Source of the DNA: Pezizomycotina sp. ARF18
Taxonomy: Eukaryota > Ascomycota
Assembly: GCA_002224055.1 (NCBI GenBank)
Contig: AZLU01000373.1
Span: 1-24,792, forward strand
DNA: 24,792 bases
Direction of reading: 5' to 3'
This document shows positions 1 to 10,500 of this stretch, in pieces. The position numbers were made by a program, and so were the translations under genes. Under the pieces are notes generated by a model that was not told the origin of the DNA, did not search any database, and saw only the letters and a list, made by a program, of their open reading frames with translations. Position 1 is the stretch's first letter. Each line of letters opens with the position of its first letter.

Positions 1-3000
1 TTAAAAATACTTTTATAATTATTTATAAACTATTTTTTTATTTTTTTAATAAATTATATTAACTAGAGAAGTTTAGAAGTATACTAATAAAAAGATTTAT
101 CTCTATTATTTAATTCTTATAGCTAGTTAGGTAGATTATTTAAAATATAACAATCTATTTAATTAAAAAAAACTATTATCTAGTTTATATAGTAATTAGC
201 GATATATTAATACTAATTTAATAGATAAATAACGTAATACTCGAATTATATAAGCTTTTTTAAATAAAGTTCTTTAATAAAATTCTAGGTAAAAATAATA
301 AAAAACTCTAAGATTAAAATTATTTAAAATATTTTTGCTTTAAAAAGGTAGATATTTTAAATTTATAAAAGCTAAATAATTTATATATTATTTATTTAAA
401 ACTTTTTAAATATATGTTAATTAAATTAAAAATTTTTTTTTAAATATTTAAACATTTTAAGAGTTATATAAAGTCTAAAAAGCGTTTACTAATCTATTTT
501 AAAGTTTATATACTAAAAGCGTATAACGAGGTTAAATAATAGTAAGGTTAAAACTAAAAGTTTTAATAAGATATAATAATTTATATAATAATTATTTTAA
601 AAATTCTTTACCATATAAGTTAATATCTTATATATAAATTATATTATATATAGTCTACTATTAGATTTATACTAATATTAAATATTCTTTTTATAAATAA
701 AGGCGACGCTTAAATATATAAAATTATTTAAAAAAGTTTTATTATTATAAATATATATTTATTAAATATCGTTTAATTAGTAAAAAATAGAAATCTAGCT
801 AACTAAAAAAGTAAATAGGCGTAGTTAAGATTATAACTTTAATAAGAACTATAAAATAGTCTAGAGTTAAATATATATATTAATTTACTGATATTTATAG
901 TCTTAATTATAGATCGTTAGCGAAGTAAAAAGATTTTAATATAGATAAGAGTAGCTTTATCTTCTAATAAAAAGAATTTAGTTAATATAGAGAAAGAACT
1001 TATTACTTTAGATAATAAAATAAAGAAACCGCTTTAAGAAAAGATAAATAGATAATAAAAATTAGATAATTATAACATTTACTTAAAATTATAAAACTAT
1101 AGCTTCTATAATATTACTTTAATAGTATTAAAGTTATAATATTATTTTTAATAGTTAATAGAACTTCTAAAAGAATATATATTAACTTAATTAAAAAGCC
1201 GTAGAAAAACTTTAAAAAAAGCTCTATTATTTAAAGATAATTATTAATATAAACCGTTATTAGTAACGTATTTTATATACAAATTTTAATCTAAATTAAT
1301 TAATAGAGAAAAAAAATTATTAGTAAAGATAATTTAATCTCTTCGTTTATAAAATTATATAGATAGTTACTATAGTTATTTTAACTATTAACGTTAACGC
1401 GCTAATTTTTTTTATTTTTTTTAAATTAAAATATTAATTTAAGAAATTAAGATAAAAGAGTATCTTAAGCTATTAATCTTTAAGTCTATAATATAAATTT
1501 TAAAATTAATATAGTAATTTTAAGAGTTTTATATTAAGTAATTTTTAAATCTTTAAAGATATTATTAAGAAAAAGCGTTTATAAATCTAACATTTTTAAT
1601 TATATAATTCTTCGCGATAATTACGCTTATTTTAATAATTTAGAGATTAACTTTTAAAAATATTATAAGCTTTATAAGCGGCTACGTTAGAAATCTATTA
1701 TTATTTATAATTAACTAAAAATTCTAATAATTCTCTTTAAAATAAGAATATACTAATATTTATAAATATACTATATTTAGTCGACTAATTAATAAGATAG
1801 ACCGCTTTAAAATAATTAAGCTTAGATTTTTTTAAGTTATTAAATATTAAATATATAGAGTTAAGATAATAGATTTAGTATTAACGTATCTACTCTTTAA
1901 GTTTAATATCTATAGAAAAAATAAATCTTACTATTTCGTCTTTATTTTAATAGCGAATTATTTAGATATAAAAATATTAAATAAAAATTATAAATTAATA
2001 AAAATAAAGTTACTATTATAAGTAAATTTTAGTATTAATATCGTTAACTTAACGCGCTTATACCTTTACGCGAAAAATTATTTTTTTAGTTAAAAATCTT
2101 ATTTAAGCGGTATAGATTATATTTAAAATAATAAATCTTAAAAATAAAATATATTAGATAAATATATATATTAATCTAAAAAACTTTTAATTTAATCTAC
2201 TAATATAATCTTAAAGTTAATATACTTATTTATAGAGTTAAAATTTTATTTTAAGAAGTAAGAGAAAAGTCTTAATAATTTAAAAATTTTTAATAATATC
2301 TAAGACTTTAATTAAACTATATAATTTCTCTAATCTAAATAGAGAATATTAAAAGAAGTAGATATTCTTAAAAGTTTTTATAGAGTAAATATATTATTTT
2401 AAATATTATTAAGCTAATCTAAAAGAATTTATATTAGCGATATTCTCTAAGAGTTCTAAGACGTATAAGATATTAATTTTCTCGACCGTCTTATAAGATA
2501 GACTTTTTTTTAGATATAATATTTTTTTAGTTTTTATTTTTTTTATTTTTTAATAATATTAATAAGTATAGAGAATAACGTATAGATGTATATAATATTA
2601 TAAATTTATAATTATTAATTACTATTTTTTATTAGAGATACCTCTTTTTTAATTAAAATTTATACTATTATAATTAAAACTCGACTAGTTTCTAACGAGT
2701 TTATTTTTTTAAAAAATAATATCGATTACTTATATAATATTATTAAATTATATTTTATTTTTTTATTTTTATTAAGCTTAATCTTATATAAAAAAAATAA
2801 AATTTAAAAGCTTTTAATATATTTAAAAATAAAATCTATATATTATAATCTAATTTTTTAATAATATACTAATTATGTTAATGAGTTTATTAAATAAAGA
2901 ACACTCTTATAAAGAATAAAAAAGGTAAATATAAATAATAGAATTTTTAATTAAAAAGTAACTTTACTAAATTTCTATTTAAAATATTATATTTTATAAC

Positions 3001-3553
3001 TAATTTAATTATTATAAATATTATTATTATAAAGTATCTTAACTAAAATTAAAAATAAACTTTAAAGAATCTAAATATCTATACCTTTAGCCTAAGGATT
3101 TTATATTATTTAATAAAGAAAATATATAAATACGTTCGTCTTATAATAAGTCTAAAATAGTTTATATAGCTTTAACTCTTTAATAGACTATATAAATTTT
3201 AAAAACTGATACTTATAAAATATAAAATATACGATTTAAAGAAGTCGAGAATAATTAATTTATATTATCTCTTTTAATTTTATTATATTTATTTATATTT
3301 ATATATAATTAGTTCTTAATTTAATTAAAATTTTAATTAAAATTTTTATTTTAATATTATTTTTTTAATTAATAAATTAACTTTATTTATTATAAAACCT
3401 TAAGCTTATATTATCTCTATTTTTAATTAAAATTATAATATTATAATCTAAATATTAAAGAGATTATTAGATATAGTTAATCGTTAAAAATAAAGGTAAT
3501 AATAAGTACAATTATATAGCTTTATCTTCTATCGATAAAGAGTAAAGAAAAAA

Positions 3554-3647
3554 ATACGCGTATAAGATAGCTTATAATAAAGAGTAGAGAAAGAATAGAA
3601 AAAGTAGAGAAAAATAAAGAAATAATACGCGTATAAGATAGCTTATA
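3554..3647. repeat. Pair of identical 23-bp direct repeats, 71 bp apart
   Basis: The same 23-base word, containing the palindrome TACGCGTA followed by TAAGATAGCTTATA, occurs at 3554-3576 and again at 3625-3647. The spacer is A- and G-rich with repeated AGTAGAGAAA-type words. It sits inside the RIP-degraded block and is probably internal tandem structure of the dead element. Confidence 0.75.
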
Positions 3648-3888
3648 GTAAGGCTAAAGAGATAGTTATTATTTTCTAATAATATATATATATATTATTA
3701 TTATTTAAATTATTCTAATTTATTTATTTTTATTTTTTATTTTTTTTAATTATTTTTTTGATTAAAATATAGCCTTTAATTAAAATTCTAAAATAATATA
3801 TATTTAAAAAGGTAAATTAATCCTATAATACGTTAAAAATATTTAAAAATTAAAAGGCGTAGTTTTATAAAAGGTAAATTATTTAAAG

Positions 3889-4002
3889 GTATTAAATTTT
3901 ATAAGGTAGAAGAAAACTAGAAGATAATTAAGTTTTTATAAGGTAGAAGAAAACTAGAAGGTATTAAGTTTTATAAGGTAGAAGAAAACTGGAAGGTATT
4001 AG
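3889..4002. repeat. Three-copy tandem repeat of a 35-37 bp unit
   Basis: Units run at 3889-3923, 3924-3960 and 3961-3995, with a partial fourth start up to about 4002. All share the core TATAAGGTAGAAGAAAACT followed by (A/G)GAAG. The third copy has CTGG where the others have CTAG, which is the kind of G-to-A difference RIP produces. The array marks the right margin of the AT-rich block and may be a minisatellite or the terminal part of the degraded element. Confidence 0.8.
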
Positions 4003-4030
4003 AACCTCGTTTAGGATAACCTAAGCCTAT

Positions 4031-4560
4031 TTCTATTATATATATTATAGGTACCTAACACGCCTTATATGACTACTACTTATGATACAGAGTAGGTTAA
4101 TATTTATATATTAATATTAATGGTATATAATTTCTTTTATTAACTTTTTGGTGTTTTAGATTATTAAGATAAAAGTGGCTTTTTTTGTTAGGCGCGTGCT
4201 TCTTATAATAATATTTAATTATAATAGCTATTAACAATAGTTTAAAGATTTTATAAAAGATTAAAACATTATAGTAATTTTTCGTTTAGTTTTTTTAGTT
4301 CTAAACTTTATTATAAAAACCATCCAAATAAGATACAAAGTGCACTTACAAAGCTTTATATAATAAATAATAATAATATAAGTCGTTTATAAAAATTCTA
4401 TACTACTAATACTTAGTTAATTTTTTATCTAAGCCTTATGTTATATACTCTTAGAATTTTACCTCCTTTATTAGGATATTTTTGTTTATAATTGAAGCCC
4501 CCTTTTTATAGTTATTTAACTTTAAACTCCTGTAAGTGGCCCTTTAACCTCCTGTGACCG
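4031..4560. other. Transition zone between RIP block and ordinary DNA
   Basis: Base composition is still AT-biased, but CA and TG dinucleotides reappear (CACGCC, GTGGC, GTGCAC). No gene is visible. The stretch probably holds the edge of the degraded repeat and the flanking unique DNA. Confidence 0.5.
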
Positions 4561-4649
4561 TAATTCTATTAATTGCAGAATTTAGTATTACCAACTTTCT
4601 CTCCTATACTTTGACACTCTATATACTTGAATACTTATTCCTATTAAGG

Positions 4650-4684
<35 letters not shown>
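4650..4684. repeat. Perfect T16/A19 inverted repeat
   Basis: Sixteen T are followed directly by nineteen A, so the centre is a perfect 32-base palindrome with no loop. It could form a hairpin or be a chimeric join of a poly-T and a poly-A tract. It has no visible gene context. Confidence 0.9.
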
Positions 4685-6100
4685 CCGTTCAAAGGTAGGT
4701 ATATACTATATATTTTTCTGTCCGCCCTATTGCACACCATGATTCTTCGGTTAAAAGAAAATGGAAAACCAGGGACCAGGGTTAACCCTTCCGGCATTTG
4801 AAGATACCAAAAGGAGTGGTCGCCGACTTGAAGATCCTAGTTAAAAAAAAAAAAAAAAAAAAAAGACGTTCTGACCTTGATGCCACAAGTGACACAGTGA
4901 TCAGGCCCTTGGCCCTGTACAACTATAAGTACTTGGGGTGAGAAAAGAAAGGTACGCTAACGCAGGAGGCCAAAGTGAAATCGTTCTGTAGACGTAATTT
5001 TTTTTTTTTTTCTATTTAGATGGCAAAAAAAAAGAAAAATTTAGCGAGGACGCAGTTGAGCGGGTATCGAAGTGCTTTTTTTTTTAATCACACTTTTTTT
5101 TAATTTATTTATTTATTTATTTTTATTTTTCCCTCTTGAGCCGAATTCTCCGAAGACATTCGACGTGACGGATGTATTTTGACAAAAGCCTAACATTTTA
5201 TTTTCGCAGCGGCTTGAAAACGTAACGTTAATGCTGTTCTTCCTCTTTTTTATAGGGAGGAGAGGAAAGGAGGCCCGGGTATCTGCACGTACAACTCAAT
5301 TGTCTACCAGCTAGCACTGACTACTTAGGAGGGGGTTTGCTCCCGCGGTTAAAATAAGGGATATATACATAAATAAATCAACAATTTTGCGCCTAAATAT
5401 CGACATTTGATATCAATCTCATATCTCCAAACCGCGATTTTCAAGATTTAATTATTCATTATTGTTGTTCTTGGTATTGTCCTTGTTTTTTTTACTCCGG
5501 AGTCTTATGAAGTGTTGTTCTGACTGACTACTTGCGGCCTCTTTTATTTCCGTCTCATCTTTCTTGGGAACCTTTTCTTTCCTCTACCCACCGGCCTACT
5601 ACTTATATTGTTAACCGAAATTCTATCACATCTCAATGATTGGTATTTTCTATTTCTATTAGCTACTCTGTATGACATGGACGTCTGCGTTACGAAAACG
5701 AAAAAACGGGCACAGCAGTGGTAAATTCGGTGTGTGCTCAGAGTTACTATACTAGCTTGACGCAAAATACTACTTGTTGCTCACCAAAGCACCATTCTCC
5801 GCGGAGAAACCTTCAACTGAGGTGCCTATGTCCCTCTCTTAGGCTCACCCCAGCCTTGGACGAGCGGGTTCAGGGTCTTTTGGCGAACGAATACATATAA
5901 ATTATCATCGTGATCATCATACGAGTATCGTACAACGAACGGGTAATATTACCCATCCTTCTCCTAGTTAATGGTTTCTTCTTCCAAAACAAAAAACTTC
6001 TTGTCTGCCCATTATCTCCACCACAAACTACTACATGTAATAATACTTAAATCTTTTATACCACCTGCGCAAAACAGTCTTGGACTATATAGTGAGTAGT

Positions 6101-6155
<55 letters not shown>

Positions 6156-6171
6156 AATGGTGGTGGTGGTG
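6101..6171. repeat. Compound (GAT)n / (GGT)n microsatellite
   Basis: About 18 uninterrupted copies of the trinucleotide TGA/GAT (6101-6155) run into five GGT-type units (to about 6171). It lies in the spacer 3' of sec3 and does not belong to any recognisable coding frame. Confidence 0.95.
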
Positions 6172-7559
6172 TCATTAAAACTTATATTTTGCTAATCTGC
6201 CATTCTCGTAAACTGTGGTAATTTCGTCTTTTTTTTTTTTTTTTTCAAATTTCAGAAACACATGTCAAGCAGCTCTATAAAGTCCCATCGCGACTTCATT
6301 TTTCTATACATTCGGAGATCATTCAACTCGAGCTTTTTTTTTCTTTTTTTTTTTTTTAGGATTCCTAAAAAGTAAAGGGTTTAGGCATTTAGTCGTACTA
6401 CGAAATAGATCTCTGGATAAAATTAATTTTGGTTCGAGCATTTCTACCCAACATACGCTCCGTACGTATACTTACAAAGTATATTCTATTCAATAACAAT
6501 CTCTTAATAGAAATGCCAGGCAAGAGAAGGAAGGCAATCAAAATCGCGGATGACATCGAATTAAGGTTCACAAGTTAACGGCGGTCAACCTTGAAAAGGC
6601 TTGGTATTTAATGGGCCATCTTTCTTTTAATGCCCCAGTCTCACATCGGAAGAAATATTTTGATTCTACTTGTATAATCACAGGTTTCTCGCTAAAATGG
6701 GGGAAAAATCTGGAAAAGGTAAATGGATATGGGGGTTTGCATCTTTGTAGAATATATGAAAGTACACGCTGGTGGTGATGAAGATCTGATGTCTTACGGA
6801 TTGAAAGGTTTTAGCTCACTTAATTATTGGTGCGCTATTGACCCGCTATTGCCTCACAAATGGTAGATGAAGAGAATGGGTGTATCAATTTGCAAGCCAA
6901 GAATATACCAGAGGATTCCATGATCGGGGAGGTGAGGTTAGGTGGAGTTGTCTGTGAAGGATGTGAAGAAAAGGCAAGAACGTGTCTCAGTGTCGTAGAG
7001 TTGCTATATTGAGGTATAAATCTTGAGCGATTTTTAGTCGTCTCCAAAGACAAAAGAAAGGAAGGAACAGTTAAATTTTAAATAAATATATAAGTAGATG
7101 CATAACAGAACCGGCGGGTAAGTTGATTGCTGAGGGAGACACGTCAAGCGGGAATAACGAAACTTGAGTCCTTCAGGTGCGTAGAACTCGAGGAAGGCGA
7201 GGATAATATTAATATTATTAATTGCCTCATATACTGACATGAAGATTTACAAACAAAGGATTGGAAAAAAGTCTCGAGTGGTTAGAGAATCAAAACAGGA
7301 ACTCTGGGAATTTTAACTTAACGCTTGATTTACGCCGAATAAGAAGCTGGAATACTTGTACAAGAAATTGTCATCCACAAAAAAAGATAAAAAAGAGTAA
7401 CAATAAATTAAAATAAAACAAAAGGCGTTGGCTGAATAACTTTAAAAAAAAGAGAAGAAAGAAAAGTTACCCTTAGGCAAAGAGTAAAAATGAGACAAGG
7501 GGAATAAAGAAGAAAAGAAAGGGAATCGAGAGATATAAAAACGATATATTTGTATATAA

Positions 7560-10500
7560 TTACTGCTGTTTGCTCATAGATTTAGCAAAGGCTGCCGTGA
7601 TATCATCTCTCCGCCAGCCCATATCTAATCCAGAATCTCGATATATCCCGGAGAGCAAGTTGCTGACGCGGTTGTGATCTTCAGGTATTCCGCTTCCAAG
7701 GCTTTCATAATCTTCTCGATAAGCTTGATCGAGAGAGTTAAGTCGTCACCTTCCGAGAAATGTTTGTCGACTCGTTTTCCTAAGGTCTTGATACCTTCCT
7801 TCATCTCTTTGGCATCAAACTGGCCGAGGGTCTTCTTGAAGGCAAGTTTATTGTGGAAGGGCGCTGAAGGATTTCTTCTGGCGACAAGGAATTTTCGACC
7901 GCTTCTACGCCCTCGATAAAATCCTGTGATACGTTAGCGAGAGGACCAAAGATAAGATATACATATAAAAAGGGAAACTATTGAGATCCATCCTTTGACG
8001 CAAGAACCGTTGGAAAAATCAGCTTACCAATAACTTTCCTAACGGGCGCCTTATTACGGCTCCTATATACAAGCCCAAATGCTCCTTGTATTCCTCATCC
8101 GCCGCTGCTTGAAGTCTTGGAGAACAGAATTGGAACGGGTCTCCACCTCCTCAGCGTAGTGATTCATGTTCTCTATCATCATTATATGATAGTTGAGCTG
8201 TTCCTTGTCTCAGGGTCCATGTCTGCGATGTCCCTGAGGGCTTTGTTTGGCAATCGCCTGAAGCGTATCCATCATAGCGCGGTGAATTATACTATAACCA
8301 TTATTTACCATCTCTCTGATGTCAAGATTTTCAATCGCAGTTTGCTCCGAGGGAAGTTGATCTTCAATCCTGGTAGAAAACAGCTATTCTTCATGTTAGT
8401 GCGTATTCTCAAGCGCGGGAGGCCGTTTTCTTTGAGGAATAATGGTTGGAACTTACGGGAAAGATCCGTATAAAATCGATTACACCCTTTCGCTTTTTGA
8501 TCTTAACTTTTGTAGCCTCAATTGCTCGGACTTGTTCCTTGAGGAATTTGATAAACATCCCACGGAGCTGGTCGATATTTTTGATCAACAGTCGAACTAT
8601 GAACTCTTGGTTCGTGGTGTCCTTGAAAAGGTTAATCTTCCTCTCCAGGGCCAACAGATCCCAACCCCTTGCCTTTAGAATTGGAATAAATATCAGTAAA
8701 CAGTTCTGCGTATGTATGTATATCGAAAGGCATATCTTTTTACTTACAATGGGTCCGATTTTATCGCAGCGTCAATGAAGGATTGGAATTCATTTCCCAA
8801 GAACGGAATATTTCAGACATTGCCTCGTTAAGAATCCTGGCAACGTTTCTATCGCTTTCAGGAACACGTCTGCGATCCAAGTCATCCAGTTGACGTTTCC
8901 CCGGTGTGCCATTTGAACAAATTCCAAGAACGACGGCGGTGACCCAGCAGCTCTGATGTGGAAGAACTCCGCTAGGAAGTTTTGCTCGTTGACGACAACT
9001 GGCATCATATCATCTAGGAAAAATATGAAGGCTTCGCTTGAGCTGACCTTACCAGCTTCTCCATTAGCCTTGTCCTTTGGATTGTCTCCCAGTGGCGATC
9101 TCAAGGTTTTTGCGAGAGTTTGTGATCTCTTCACCGTGGCAAGCCGTACGTGGCGGCAACACTTTCGGACTCCTTTCCGTGTGTGTAAACACTATTCAAA
9201 CAGTTATCATATTGCACACTGAAGAGGGAGAATGGTGGAGGCGGAACTGACATATGCCTTGGTCCTCTGGAGTGGGCTTTTTGATGGACCTCTTCCACAT
9301 GGCTACTTGCGTTCTGATCTGATTCTGATAGAGGTCACGCGTTGGTACCTGATAATACTTGAGAAGTTGCCAGTAACTGTCCTATCCACGTCCTTGGCGA
9401 ACATTATTAAGGCAGAAAACTGATAAAGAGACTCGTAAGCAGGCATGTGCGATTCTATTTTTATTCGTTGTGTCGTCGGTGCCACAGGGCAGCTTTCTTC
9501 ACACTGCCTTTGACGTCCAAGCTATCGCCGATGAGCATGAGGTCTTGCTGTTAGGCCAGATTAACGTTAGCGACTCTCCTTTATCATGCTGTACTTTGGG
9601 AAATGTACGACGAAAAGAAGAAAGAAAAAAAAATTTTTTTTTCTTTTCCTGTCTTTTCACCATAGACTATAGTGCTGCCGTACCTGATACTTAATCTTCA
9701 TATACTCGACAAATCTTCCTAGAATGCTTTGCTGTCCCGTTCGTACTTGTCCTTCTTGTCCCTCAGCGCCACCATCTTGCCCATTCCACCTTCCTGTAGG
9801 TTTCATCTACATTATCTTCCGCTGCGTTCACTTGATTGCTCAGGGCGGGATCGATAGTGAGCATTGCCTTGTATAGAACCGCCAGCGCATTTTCAATCTG
9901 AACCAGACCATCGCCCTGAATCTTTGCACCTTGCAGTGTCTCGATCTCTTGTGGCGATATCGTAATGGTTTCAAGGAGGGCGACCAACTCGCGTTGCAAC
10001 GTCTTCTGGTTAGCTGTTTGAACCTGCAACCTTGAGATTGGTTTTCGATGTATGTGATGTCGTCCGACAGGCTCTGTCAAGAAATCTCCGTATTAACGAT
10101 GTACAAATGTGCGAGTAAAAGAGAGGGAAAAATAGTGGTGTTACCATCAGTTCTACTGCATAAAGTGTCATGAGGCCGTCCAGATCTTCACATTGTGGAT
10201 AATATCATCGAATCCTTCCTCAAGTTCACTCATCATCTTATTGCGAGCTTCATGGTCGGTCGTGCCAGCAGAGCTTAACCAGATATTACCGCTCTCGACC
10301 TTAGCCAGCTCCTTCTTCACCTTACCCTCCAGGTCACCAACTTTACAGAAACGCCCGTCCCATTTAAACTCATCGAGAAGGGCATTCAAGTCCACCGTCA
10401 TGTTAGTTGTGTCTACTGTAGAAAGGAAACGGTTACGTGCGGTTACAGCAGCCATAGATCGTCGTTTTTGCTTAGCGTCACTGAGCGGTTCTGCCCTTCT

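Larger units (their letters stand above)
1..4030. repeat. RIP-degraded AT-rich repeat block (likely dead transposon DNA)
   Basis: Very AT-rich sequence, far below the G+C of the rest of the window, with no long reading frame on either strand. CpA and TpG are almost absent: many 60-base lines hold none or one. TpA is abundant and CpG is still present, for example in GCG, ACG and TCG words. That pattern is what RIP leaves, because it converts CpA to TpA in duplicated DNA of filamentous ascomycetes. Simple CpG deamination would instead remove CpG. The original element cannot be named from what remains. The left edge is outside the window. The block may be a heterochromatic island or subtelomeric or centromeric repeat, but nothing here decides between them. 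Confidence 0.85.
4561..7559. other. Gene-poor spacer with homopolymers; 3' flank of sec3
   Basis: No reading frame here resembles a protein and I recognise no RNA gene. It contains long homopolymers, notably T16 then A19 at 4650-4684 and A22 at 4843-4864, a trinucleotide microsatellite at 6101-6171, and several poly-T runs near 5000, 6230 and 6340. The part just below 7560 should contain the 3' UTR of sec3, which is read on the minus strand. Frame errors are common in this window, so a small or fast-evolving gene could be missed. Confidence 0.6.

Noticed and set aside
3554-4002. Repeat units near the end of the AT-rich block as a CRISPR-like array
   Set aside because: There are few copies, spacers are related to each other, and the context is a RIP-mutated eukaryotic repeat.
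6835-7240. Overlapping minus-strand frames of 68-72 codons downstream of sec3
   Set aside because: They overlap each other in different frames, resemble no family, and are beyond the clear Sec3 C-terminus and stop.
8117-8473. 118-codon plus-strand frame and similar plus-strand frames up to about 12920
   Set aside because: These run opposite to well-conserved Sec3 coding segments on the minus strand and are antisense shadows.
9040-9062. GTAAGG after GEAG in Sec3 as an intron donor
   Set aside because: Reading straight through gives the expected SSSEAFIFFLDDMMPVVVN segment of the Sec3 C-terminal domain, and any intron there would be only about 40 bases long.
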